Assembly (NCBI RefSeq): GCF_026712245.1 | Contig: NZ_JAPPUY010000001.1 | Coordinates: 1,426,001-1,490,000 of the forward strand | Length of the DNA: 64,000 nt | From: Roseateles hydrophilus | GTDB taxonomy: Bacteria > Pseudomonadota > Gammaproteobacteria > Burkholderiales > Burkholderiaceae_C | Direction: 5' to 3' | Part shown: in pieces, positions 42,577 through 51,137 of the stretch | How the letters are laid out: each line of letters begins with the position of its first letter | How positions within the stretch are numbered: the stretch's first letter is position 1 | Notes under the pieces: generated by a model | Told to the model about the DNA's origin: nothing | The model's input: the letters and a program-made list of their open reading frames with translations, nothing else | Databases searched by the model: none | Program-made: the position numbers and the translations under genes

Positions 42577-43763
42577 CGCAAGGCCGCGTCCTGTTGACGT
42601 GCTTGTCTGGCCAGCTTGGCGGCATGGAGCTGCGACTGGCCGACGAGGCGCGCCACCTGCGCTCGCATGGTCTGGAGGCACCGCTGGCGCCCTCCCCATT
42701 CCCCGGGCGAGACGCTTGGCTGCAGCGGCTTCGGGCCGAGGGGCTGCAAAGCGCTGAGTTCGCCCCCCCACCCTTCTTTGAAGAGTGGCGTCACCGCCAC
42801 CTGAACTGGCTGTGGGCCCGACTGCGCCATGTTGGCGCGTTGAAGCGCCTCGCGCCCGACCTGGTCCATGTCGCGTTCGCCTGGACGCACACCGGTGGAT
42901 CCCGTCTGTGGCTGGCCCATCGCGCGGGCATTCCGTCCGTCATCAGTGTGCACAACACCTTCCCGCTGGAGCCGCTCAGCCCCTGGGCCGCCCGACTGGC
43001 GCGAGAGGCCTTCCGCAGCGTGCGCGGCATCTATGGTGTCTCCCACAGTGCGCTGGCGGCATTCCAAGCCAACTACGGCGATTTCATCGTGCCCGGCACG
43101 GTTCAAACCGTCGTGCACAACTTCGTCGACACGCAGCGCTTCGTGCCCTCGACCGACGACCGCAAGGCATTGCGCGCCCGACTGGGCTTGGCTGAACACG
43201 CACTGTTGATCGGGTCAGTGGCCCGCATCGACGAGCAGAAGGAGCCCCTGACGGTGCTGCGCTGCTTTCATGCCACCGTCAATGCCCTGCCAAATGCCCA
43301 CCTCCTCTACGTGGGCAGTGGCCCGCTTGAAGCGGCATTGCAGCGCGAAGTCAGCCAGCTCGGCCTGGCGGGACGGGTACACCACCTGCCTTTCACGCCT
43401 GCGCCGGAACGCATCTATCCGGCACTGGACCTGCACCTGCTGCTCAGCCGTCAGGAAGGCTTCGGCATCTCCACCGTGGAAGCCATGGCCTGCGGCGTGC
43501 CGGTGATGTGCTCGGACGTCCCAGGCTCGCGCGATGTGCTGAAGACGGCAGGCACCGGGCAACTGGTGCCCTTCGACGACATCGCCGCGACCGCACAGGC
43601 CATCGTCACGCTGCTGAACGACCCGGCGCGCTGCGCCGCCGAGGGCGCGGCAGGCCGCCAGGCAGCACAGGCCAGCTTCAGCCGGGAGGTCTGGCAAGAC
43701 CGCCTGGATGCGTTCTATGCCCAGACGATGGCCGGGCATTTCCCTCCCGCCCACCGAGCATGA
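42573..43763 (+). CDS. family 4 glycosyltransferase
   Basis: A 396-aa GT-B glycosyltransferase. The N-terminal domain starts RVLLTCLSGQLGGMELRL (acceptor Gly-Gly loop). ISVHNTFPLEPLSPWA and VVHNFVDTQRFVP follow; the donor domain from ~residue 205 carries IGSVARIDEQKEPLTVL and the family EGFGISTVEAMACGVPVMCSD, in which the E-x7-E pair contacts the donor. Sugar specificity is unknown. It overlaps the GT2 gene and the next glycosyltransferase (ATGA at both). Confidence 0.88.
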   Translation: MTQGRVLLTCLSGQLGGMELRLADEARHLRSHGLEAPLAPSPFPGRDAWLQRLRAEGLQSAEFAPPPFFEEWRHRHLNWLWARLRHVGALKRLAPDLVHVAFAWTHTGGSRLWLAHRAGIPSVISVHNTFPLEPLSPWAARLAREAFRSVRGIYGVSHSALAAFQANYGDFIVPGTVQTVVHNFVDTQRFVPSTDDRKALRARLGLAEHALLIGSVARIDEQKEPLTVLRCFHATVNALPNAHLLYVGSGPLEAALQREVSQLGLAGRVHHLPFTPAPERIYPALDLHLLLSRQEGFGISTVEAMACGVPVMCSDVPGSRDVLKTAGTGQLVPFDDIAATAQAIVTLLNDPARCAAEGAAGRQAAQASFSREVWQDRLDAFYAQTMAGHFPPAHRA

Positions 43764-44836
43764 CCCCACTCCCCCCTGACATGGCGAACCAGCAACTGCG
43801 CATCGGGGCGATTTCCTACCCCTTCCTGTTCCAGACCATCGGCGGCCTGCAGATCCAGGTCTGGGAAACCGTGGCAGCCGTCCAGCGCCAAGGCCACGCC
43901 ATGCGACTGGTGGATGTCAACCGCGACAACTTCGCCGACTTCGACCTCATCCACGTGTTCGCTGCCATCCACGGCACCGACATGATTGCGAAGCAGGCGC
44001 GTGACCTGGGCATTCCGGTCGTCATGTCGCCACTGGTTCGCCAGCACTGGACACGCAGCGTCGGCCGACGGGCCCGCTGGCTCGAGTCCCTGGTGGGCCG
44101 GCTCACCGGCTGGCATGTCACCACCAACTACCGACAGATCCACCGCGGCCTGCACCTGTCGCAACAGCTGATTGCACTGGGCCAGCAGGAAAAGGACGAT
44201 CTGATCCAGTGCTTTGAGGTGCCTGCCGAGCGCGTGACCATCGTGCCCAACGGCATCCCGGGCCGCTACTTCCAGGCCACGCCCGACCTGGCCTGCGAGC
44301 GCTTCGGACTGCGCCCCGGCTACATCCTGTGCGTCGGCTCCATCGAGCCGCACAAGAACCAGTTGGGCCTGGCCCGTGCTGCACAGGGACTGGGGCTGGA
44401 CATCATCTTCATCGGTCAATGCATGCCCGCGCACCAGGCCTACCTCGACGAAGTGCTGAAACTGCCGGGCACCCGCCACCTGGGCAGCATGAACTACGAC
44501 GATCCCGCCCTGCCCTCGGCCTACGCCGCGGCAGGCGTGACGGCGCTTGTGAGTCAGCAGGAAGTCATGCCGCTGGTGACCCTGGAATCCCTGGCCACTG
44601 GCACGCCGGCACTGGTCACACGCAACCACTCGATGGGACTGAGCTTCCCCTCACCGTTGCTGCGCGAGGTGGACCCCAACAACGAATCGCAGATCCGGCA
44701 GCACCTGATCGACCTCACCCGCCAGCGGCCTGACGCACAGGCCTGCCGGCAGGCGGTGCGGCAGTTCTCATGGGATGCCGTGGCGCGTGATCTGATCGCG
44801 GTGTACGAAGACGTCATGACAAGGGAGCGGCGATAG
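43760..44836 (+). CDS. glycosyltransferase, GT4-like
   Basis: A 358-aa GT-B type enzyme. GAISYPFLFQTIGGLQIQVWE is the acceptor glycine loop (residues 16-36), HVTTNYRQIHRGL and the linker VTIVPNGIPGRYF follow, and the donor domain has LCVGSIEPHKNQLGLARA. The E-x7-E element appears as QQEVMPLVTLESLATGTPALV. Donor unknown. It begins by ATGA overlap and ends two bases before the amidotransferase start, so it is part of one translational unit from the carrier gene onward. Confidence 0.86.
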   Translation: MTPLPPDMANQQLRIGAISYPFLFQTIGGLQIQVWETVAAVQRQGHAMRLVDVNRDNFADFDLIHVFAAIHGTDMIAKQARDLGIPVVMSPLVRQHWTRSVGRRARWLESLVGRLTGWHVTTNYRQIHRGLHLSQQLIALGQQEKDDLIQCFEVPAERVTIVPNGIPGRYFQATPDLACERFGLRPGYILCVGSIEPHKNQLGLARAAQGLGLDIIFIGQCMPAHQAYLDEVLKLPGTRHLGSMNYDDPALPSAYAAAGVTALVSQQEVMPLVTLESLATGTPALVTRNHSMGLSFPSPLLREVDPNNESQIRQHLIDLTRQRPDAQACRQAVRQFSWDAVARDLIAVYEDVMTRERR

Positions 44837-44838
44837 CC

Positions 44839-46716
44839 ATGTGTGGATTCGTTTTTCTGGCCCGCCGCAGCGCCGACTGGACCACCAGCCCGCCCCCGCT
44901 GCAGGCGATGCTCGACGCAATCGCCCGCCGAGGACCCGACGATTCGGGCACGTGGAGCGACCAGAACTTCCTGATGGGCTTTCGCCGCCTGTCCATTCTC
45001 GATCTGTCCGCGCACGGCCACCAGCCTATGGCCAGCCCGGACGGGCGCTACGTCATCACCTTCAACGGCGAGATCTACAACTACGTGGAACTGCGCCGCG
45101 AACTGCAGGCGCTGGGTCGGCGCTTCGTGTCTAGCGGCGACACCGAAGTGCTGCTGCAGGGCTACGCACAGTGGGGCCCCGCGGTGCTGGACAAGCTCAA
45201 CGGCATGTGGGCCTTCGTCATCGTGGACCGCGAGACCGGCCGGGCCTTCGGCTCGCGCGACCGCCTGGGCATCAAGCCGCTCTACCTGCATGACAGCGGC
45301 CGCGAACTGATTGCGGCATCCGAGATCAAGGCCATCGTCGCCTCGGGCCGCTATCAGGTGCGTGCGGATCTGGGCGCCGCCGCTGACTACCTCGTCAGCG
45401 GTGCGCTGGACGACCGCGCCCGCACCATGTTCGACGGCATCGTGCCGCTGGCGGCCGGCCATGCCTTCGAGATCGATGCCACGGGCGCACTGCGCAGTTG
45501 GCCCTACTGGCAGCCACGCGACCGCGCGAGCGCGCCGCCCGTGGCACCGGTGGAAGCCTTTGCGGCGCTGTTTGAGGACGCCATCCGATTGCACATGCGC
45601 AGCGATGTGCCCGTCGCCGTCCATCTGTCGGGCGGACTCGATTCCACCAGCATCGCCTGCGCCGCAGCACGCGTGCGCGCTGAGACTGGCGCGCAGGACC
45701 CGCTCTACGCGTTCTCGTACAACGACAAGGACTACGACGAGACCCGCTTCATCGACGACACGCTGGCTCAAACCGGCGCACGCAAGATCGCGCTGCAGAC
45801 CGACGCGCAACGGATCTGGCAGGACCTGCCCCACGTCATTGCGGCACAGGACGAGCCCGTGCACTCGCTGACACCCGTGGTGGGCTACCAGCTGATGCAG
45901 CTCACGGCTGAGCATGGCATCCGCGTCGTGCTCAATGGCCAGGGCGCCGACGAGGTGTTGGGCGGCTACCCCAGCTACTTCCGCGACCGCTGGGTCAGCG
46001 AGCTGCTGGACCATGGCCCATTGCGCGCATGGCGCGAAGTTCGGCGCTTTGCGCAGGCCAAGGGTCAAGGCGCACTGGGCTTGTTCCACGGACTGCTGCG
46101 GCACACGCTGCAGTCCAGCCTGCGCCGCAGTGCGGCCTACCGGCGCGTCGCGCAGCGCAACTTCCAACGCCGCACACAGGCACTCGCCTGGCTTTCACCC
46201 GACCTCGCGCGGCATGCCATTGGGCACCCGGACTACGCCTCACCGCGCCTGGAGCAGGTGCTGATTCGGTCGATGCAGCAAGACCCGCTGCCGCTGTACC
46301 TGCGGGTGGAAGACCGCAACTCCATGGCGCATTCAGTGGAAGGCCGCGTCCCCTTCCTGGACCACCGCTTGGTGGAAATGTCGCTGTCACTGGAAGCGGA
46401 CTGGAAATTGTCCGGCGACCTGAACAAGCACTTGCTGCGCCAGGCCATGACTGGGCGCATTCCCGCCTCGGTGCTGGAGCGGCGTGAGAAGTTCGGCTTT
46501 CCGACCTCGTCGGCGCGGTGGCTGCAGGGCGTGCTGCATGACCCAGCGCGCGACATGATTGCCTCGCTGCCCACCGAGGAGTCGCTGGGGCTTCGCAAGC
46601 CGGCGCTGCTGGCCCTGCTGGAGGCCCATCGGCAGCGCCGCGGCGATCACAGCACCGAGCTGGTTCGCGCGCTGCAGTGGATCATCTGGTCACGCCAGCA
46701 GGGGCTTGCGGGCTGA
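44839..46716 (+). CDS. asnB: asparagine-synthase-like glutamine amidotransferase
   Basis: A 625-aa class II glutamine amidotransferase. The N-terminal Ntn glutaminase begins MCGFVFL with the catalytic Cys2, then RRGPDDSG and FNGEIYNYVELRRELQ for glutamine binding. The synthetase domain has the PPi loop SGGLDSTS (~264-271) and NGQGADEVLGGYPSYF. In surface-polysaccharide clusters such proteins often amidate uronic acids (as WbpS-type enzymes do) rather than aspartate; with two sugar dehydrogenases in the window this is the more likely role, by inference. First of three paralogues here. Confidence 0.88.
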   Translation: MCGFVFLARRSADWTTSPPPLQAMLDAIARRGPDDSGTWSDQNFLMGFRRLSILDLSAHGHQPMASPDGRYVITFNGEIYNYVELRRELQALGRRFVSSGDTEVLLQGYAQWGPAVLDKLNGMWAFVIVDRETGRAFGSRDRLGIKPLYLHDSGRELIAASEIKAIVASGRYQVRADLGAAADYLVSGALDDRARTMFDGIVPLAAGHAFEIDATGALRSWPYWQPRDRASAPPVAPVEAFAALFEDAIRLHMRSDVPVAVHLSGGLDSTSIACAAARVRAETGAQDPLYAFSYNDKDYDETRFIDDTLAQTGARKIALQTDAQRIWQDLPHVIAAQDEPVHSLTPVVGYQLMQLTAEHGIRVVLNGQGADEVLGGYPSYFRDRWVSELLDHGPLRAWREVRRFAQAKGQGALGLFHGLLRHTLQSSLRRSAAYRRVAQRNFQRRTQALAWLSPDLARHAIGHPDYASPRLEQVLIRSMQQDPLPLYLRVEDRNSMAHSVEGRVPFLDHRLVEMSLSLEADWKLSGDLNKHLLRQAMTGRIPASVLERREKFGFPTSSARWLQGVLHDPARDMIASLPTEESLGLRKPALLALLEAHRQRRGDHSTELVRALQWIIWSRQQGLAG

Positions 46717-46770
46717 GTCTGCACAAGACAACCGCTTGCATCCCACACACCCATCCCGACGCCTCCCACC

Positions 46771-48231
46771 ATGGCCACCGTGCAGCGTTCGCTGTTCATC
46801 GTCTTCCTGGAACGCTACGCGCTGACCGCCCTCCAGTTGGTGGCCTACGTGCTGCTGGCTCGACTGCTGAGCCCCAACGAGGTGGGCATCTATGCAACGC
46901 TGGCGGCCATGCTGGCCATCGTCCAGGTGGTGCGCGACTTCGGCGTCGGCACCTACGTCATCCAGCATCCGCGGCTGGACGATGACGTCTCCCGTCAGGC
47001 GCTGGGCGTCACCTACGCCATTGCCCTGACGCTGTTTCTTGGCGTCAACGCCGCAGCGAGCAGCATTGCCGGCTTCTATGACACGCCCGACATCGCGCTC
47101 ATCCTGCGCGTGATGTCGCTGAACCTGCTGATCTACCCTTTCAACTCCATCAGCACCGCCCTGCTCCGCCGCGAGTTGCAGTTCGGCGCCATTGCCAAGG
47201 CGAATGTGAGCGCTGCTGTCATCGGCACCAGCGTCACATTGCTGCTGGCGTGGCGGGGCCATGGGCCTGTCAGCCTGGCGCTGGGCGAGCTCGCGTCATC
47301 GCTGGTCGCGATGGCGATGTTGATCCATGCGCGCGGCTGGCTCACCCCCGCGCTGCCCGGGCGGGCGCGATGCCGCGAGATTCTCGACATCGGTGGCTCC
47401 ACGACGCTCGCGGGGATCGTCACGTCGGTGTCCATGAACATCAACGACATCGTGACGGGCAAGCTGCTGGACTTCACCCAGGTCGGCATCGCAAGCCGGG
47501 CCATGGGGTTGATGAACCTGTTCCATCGCGACGTGATGGGCAGCATCCGATCCGTCACCTTCCCCGTTTTCGCGCGCACGTGGCGCGAAGGCCAGGATCT
47601 GGAAGCGCAGTACCTCCGAACCCTGACCCTGACCTGCGCCGTCGCATGGCCGTTCTATGGCACGGTGGCACTGTTTCCGCTCGAGGTGCTACGGCTGATG
47701 TTCGGCCCGCAGTGGGACGCTGCCGGGGAATTGGTCCCGTTCTATTGCCTGGCAGGTGCAGTGAGCGTGCTCAGCAGCTATGTACCCAGCCTGATGCAGG
47801 CCTGTGGCCATGCCCGCCTCGCGGCCATCGCGGATCTCATCATCCAGCCTGTGCGGGCCATGTTGTTGGCCGGCTTGCTGTGGCACTGGCGCGCGTTGCT
47901 GCCGCTCGCCATCGGCTATCTGGCCATGGCTGTCGTGGCCGTGCCGTATTTCTACGGTTTCAAACAGCGCTGCCTGCCCACCGACATCCCGCGACTGGCG
48001 CGAGAGATCGCCCGCAACCTTGTGCTCGCCTTCCTGTGCCTGCTACCCGCCGGCCTCGTGATCACTTGGCTACGCCCGCCGGGCGGTGCACTCGCACTGC
48101 CCTTGTGGCTGGGCTGCTGCGCACTCATCGTGCTGGCCTGGCTCGTCGGTCTACGCCTGCTCCGCCACCCCATGCACGGCGAAATCCAGAAGTTCATCGC
48201 TCGCCGCCGCCCGGCCGCTGCGGCTTCATGA
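46771..48231 (+). CDS. polysaccharide flippase (Wzx/MOP superfamily)
   Basis: A 486-aa integral membrane protein with about 12-14 hydrophobic segments. It opens RSLFIVFLERYALTALQLVAYVLLARLLSPNEVG, the typical Wzx first-helix layout (residues 5-38), and has IYATLAAMLAIVQVVRDFGVGTYVIQ. It should flip lipid-linked repeat units to the periplasm for polymerisation by the ligase-like protein on the opposite strand. It starts 54 bp after the amidotransferase, the largest gap on this strand. The stop overlaps a 32-codon frame. Confidence 0.9.
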   Translation: MATVQRSLFIVFLERYALTALQLVAYVLLARLLSPNEVGIYATLAAMLAIVQVVRDFGVGTYVIQHPRLDDDVSRQALGVTYAIALTLFLGVNAAASSIAGFYDTPDIALILRVMSLNLLIYPFNSISTALLRRELQFGAIAKANVSAAVIGTSVTLLLAWRGHGPVSLALGELASSLVAMAMLIHARGWLTPALPGRARCREILDIGGSTTLAGIVTSVSMNINDIVTGKLLDFTQVGIASRAMGLMNLFHRDVMGSIRSVTFPVFARTWREGQDLEAQYLRTLTLTCAVAWPFYGTVALFPLEVLRLMFGPQWDAAGELVPFYCLAGAVSVLSSYVPSLMQACGHARLAAIADLIIQPVRAMLLAGLLWHWRALLPLAIGYLAMAVVAVPYFYGFKQRCLPTDIPRLAREIARNLVLAFLCLLPAGLVITWLRPPGGALALPLWLGCCALIVLAWLVGLRLLRHPMHGEIQKFIARRRPAAAAS

Positions 48232-48326
48232 ACGCCGTCCACACACCCGTTGCGCCAGCCACCACCGCGACCGGCGCGTATGGAGGCTCCCGCTGCCCGC
48301 ACGACCTGAACCTGCCCCTGCCATGA
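48228..48326 (+). CDS. possible 32-aa peptide bridging flippase and acyltransferase
   Basis: ATG at 48228 overlaps the flippase stop (ATGA) and its own stop overlaps the next gene's ATG at 48323 (ATGA). The peptide is Ala/Thr/Pro-rich (MNAVHTPVAPATTATGAYGG at its start) with one Cys and no hydrophobic segment. I know no family. It may be a real microprotein or only a coupling device that carries ribosomes across the 91-base gap. Confidence 0.35.
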   Translation: MNAVHTPVAPATTATGAYGGSRCPHDLNLPLP

Positions 48327-49426
48327 CCGTCGGCTCCGCACAGATCGACACCTTCCACCGCGTGCAGGATCTACCCGACGATGCCCGGGCCCTGATGGCG
48401 CTTGCCGAACAGCGCCACATCGAGTTTGGCGCCGACTGGCATGCCAACCTGCTTGAGCAGGTCTACGCACTCGAGCCACAGCAGCACACCGTGGCACTCC
48501 ACGTGCTCCGTCGCGACGGCCGCACCCTCGCAGTACTGCCCACGGTGCTTCACGTTGGCAGCATGGGCAAGGAACTCAGCGCGCTGTCAAACTTCTACAC
48601 GGCCATCTACGCACCTGCCTTGGCCACCGGCACGAGCGCGCAAGACCTGGCCCCCCTGGTTACTGCCGTGCGAAAGCTGTCCCGAGCCGCCACATACCGC
48701 TTTTCTCCGATGGACCCGGCCTCACACGAGTTCGCGATCCTCAAACAGGCGCTCCAGCTGGCAGGGCTGAGCACCCACGCGTTCTTCGCCTTCGGCAACT
48801 GGTTCCAGCCTGTCACGCAGACCTGGGCTGACTACCTCCAAGACCGCAGCAGCCAGGTGCGCAACACGATCAAGCGCAACGCCAAGAAGTTCGCGACGGC
48901 CGGAGGGCGGCTGGAGATCATCACCGGCGGCGATGCCTTGGAGGCCGGCCTCGCCGCTTACCAACAGGTGTATGGGCGCAGTTGGAAAGTCCCCGAGCCC
49001 TACCCCGGTTTTATCCCGGGACTCATCCGCCTATGCGCTCGACGCGGCTGGCTGCGGTTGGGGCTGGCCTGGCTGGGTGACAAACCAGTCGCCGCACAGA
49101 TCTGGATTGTGGCCAACCGGCGTGCCGACATCTACAAGCTGGCCTACGACGAGGAACACAAGGCGCTCGCCCCGGGCACACTGTTGACCGCTGCGTTGAT
49201 GGAACGCGCCATCGACACGGATCAGGTGCTCGAGATCGACTACCTGATCGGCGATGACCCGTACAAGGCCACCTGGATGAGCCAGCGCCGAGAGCGGCAC
49301 GGCCTGATCGCCTACGACCCGCTGACGCTGCGCGGCCTGGCCGGCCTGGCGCGCCACCTCCTGGGCAAGGCCGTCAAACGGCTGCGCTCGCCAGCCCCTC
49401 CACCGGCAGACAATCACGCCGCCTGA
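48323..49426 (+). CDS. GNAT/FemAB-like acyltransferase
   Basis: A 367-aa protein with the tandem GNAT fold of the Acetyltransf_6/BioF2-like/FemAB group. The second half is diagnostic: SSQVRNTIKRNAKKFATAGG (basic helix near residue 180), then VYGRSWKVPEPYPGFIPGLI and WLGDKPVAAQIWIVANRRAD, followed by LAYDEEHKALAPGTLLT. These enzymes transfer acyl or aminoacyl groups; in exopolysaccharide clusters they probably acylate amino sugars. I start at 48323, as upstream frame lies inside the flippase. Confidence 0.8.
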   Translation: MTVGSAQIDTFHRVQDLPDDARALMALAEQRHIEFGADWHANLLEQVYALEPQQHTVALHVLRRDGRTLAVLPTVLHVGSMGKELSALSNFYTAIYAPALATGTSAQDLAPLVTAVRKLSRAATYRFSPMDPASHEFAILKQALQLAGLSTHAFFAFGNWFQPVTQTWADYLQDRSSQVRNTIKRNAKKFATAGGRLEIITGGDALEAGLAAYQQVYGRSWKVPEPYPGFIPGLIRLCARRGWLRLGLAWLGDKPVAAQIWIVANRRADIYKLAYDEEHKALAPGTLLTAALMERAIDTDQVLEIDYLIGDDPYKATWMSQRRERHGLIAYDPLTLRGLAGLARHLLGKAVKRLRSPAPPPADNHAA

Positions 49427-49441
49427 GCCTCCTCACTGACG

Positions 49442-51118
49442 ATGCAAGCCCACGACCTGCCACCCGATACGCCATTCGCCGCCGGCACCCCCCGCTTCAA
49501 CGCGCCCGCAACCGATGCACTGGCGGCCTGGCAACAGGCCTACGCCAGCCGTGGCGCAGGCTGTGCAGCGGATGTCGGTGGCGAGTTCGCCGCGGCGCTG
49601 GATCTTCCGGGAGGCGGGACCTACTTGGCCGTCGACCGGTTCGCCGTGCACAGCCTGTGCTATGCGGTGCAGGACGGTCGCCTGCACTACGCGACGCGCG
49701 CCGACGTGCTGGCGCGGCGGCTGGGCATCCGCGAGTTGGACCCACAGGCGCTGTTCGACTACCTGTTCCACCATTGCATCCCGTCGCCACGCACGATCTA
49801 CGCGGGAATCCACCGCCTCCCCCCTGCACACTACGCCCTGTTCGAGCAGGGCCAGCTGCGCGTGGCGCCTTACTGGACGCCACGCTTCGACGAACAGCCC
49901 GCACCCAACTTTGACTCGTTGCGCGACGAGTTCCGCGACATCCTGCGCGACGCGGTCAAGCAGCGGCTGACGGGTGACGGCAAGACGGCCTGCTTCCTGA
50001 GTGGCGGCACCGACAGCTCCACGGTGGCCGGCCTGCTGCGCGAAACCACGGGCCAGGCGCCGGCCAGCTACTCCATCGGCTTCGAGGCTGAGGGCTATGA
50101 CGAGATGGCCTACGCCCGCATCGCGGCCAAGGCCTTCGGCGCCGACCACCATGAGTACTACGTGACGCCGGCCGACCTCGTGAAGGCGATTCCCGACGTC
50201 GCCGCGCACTACGACCAGCCCTTCGGCAACTCCTCCGCCGTGCCCGCCTTCTACTGCGCACGCAAGGCGCATGACGACGGCTACACGCGGATGCTGGCGG
50301 GCGACGGGGGCGACGAGCTGTTCGGCGGCAACGTGCGCTATGCCAAGGAGCGCGTGTTCCATGTCTACAGCCAGGTGCCGTCAACGCTGCGCGCTGGCGT
50401 GCTGAACCCGCTGTTCCTGAACCCGCTGACCGGCAACATCCCGCTGTTGAAAAAGGGCACCAGCTACATCCGCCAGGCACGCGTGCCCATGCCCGACCGC
50501 ATGCAGAGCTACAACCTGCTGGACCGGCTGGGCCTGCGCGACGTGCTGACGCCAGGCTTCCTGGCCGCTGTGGACACGCAGGCACCACGCGAGCACCAGC
50601 GCGCCACCTGGGCCAGCGGACCGCAGCAGGCCAGCCTCGTCAACCAGATGCTGGCCTTCGACTGGCGCTACACGCTGGCGGAGAACGACCTGCCCAAGGT
50701 CGTCGGCACCACGGCGCTGGCCGGCGTGGACGTGAGCTTCCCGCTGCTTGACACACGCCTGCTGGATTTCTCTCTGAAACTGCCCACCGCCTACAAGCTC
50801 AAAGGCCTGAAGCTGCGCTGGTTCTTCAAGGAGGCGCTGCGCGGCTTCCTGCCCGACGAGATCCTGACCAAGAAGAAGCACGGCTTCGGTCTGCCCTTCG
50901 GCCCCTGGGCCGTCAAGGATGCTGCGCTCAATGCGCTGGCCGCCGAGTCGCTGCGAGGCGTGGCTGCCCGCGGCATCGTGCGCCCCGAGTTTGTCGAAAG
51001 CCTGCTGACCCGCCGCCTCAAGGAGCATGCAGGCTACTACGGCGAGATGGTGTGGATACTGATGATGCTTGAGCAGTGGCTGCGCAAGCATGCACCCGAC
51101 TACCGAATCGCCGCCTGA
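49442..51118 (+). CDS. asparagine-synthase homologue without glutaminase cysteine
   Basis: A 558-aa protein whose C-terminal synthetase domain is intact: PPi loop FLSGGTDSSTVAG (residues ~185-197), YDQPFGNSSAVPAFY, MLAGDGGDELFGGN and LTKKKHGFGLPFG. The N-terminus starts MQAHDLPPDTPF with no Cys2 and no GPDD or NGEIYN motifs. Thus it cannot hydrolyse glutamine itself and should use free ammonia, another protein's ammonia, or an amine nucleophile. It could form an amide on a sugar acid with an unusual amine. Distinct from both the plus-strand AsnB and the minus-strand XrtA-type copy. Confidence 0.85.
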   Translation: MQAHDLPPDTPFAAGTPRFNAPATDALAAWQQAYASRGAGCAADVGGEFAAALDLPGGGTYLAVDRFAVHSLCYAVQDGRLHYATRADVLARRLGIRELDPQALFDYLFHHCIPSPRTIYAGIHRLPPAHYALFEQGQLRVAPYWTPRFDEQPAPNFDSLRDEFRDILRDAVKQRLTGDGKTACFLSGGTDSSTVAGLLRETTGQAPASYSIGFEAEGYDEMAYARIAAKAFGADHHEYYVTPADLVKAIPDVAAHYDQPFGNSSAVPAFYCARKAHDDGYTRMLAGDGGDELFGGNVRYAKERVFHVYSQVPSTLRAGVLNPLFLNPLTGNIPLLKKGTSYIRQARVPMPDRMQSYNLLDRLGLRDVLTPGFLAAVDTQAPREHQRATWASGPQQASLVNQMLAFDWRYTLAENDLPKVVGTTALAGVDVSFPLLDTRLLDFSLKLPTAYKLKGLKLRWFFKEALRGFLPDEILTKKKHGFGLPFGPWAVKDAALNALAAESLRGVAARGIVRPEFVESLLTRRLKEHAGYYGEMVWILMMLEQWLRKHAPDYRIAA

Positions 51119-51137
51119 CCCTCACCGACGCCCGCCC

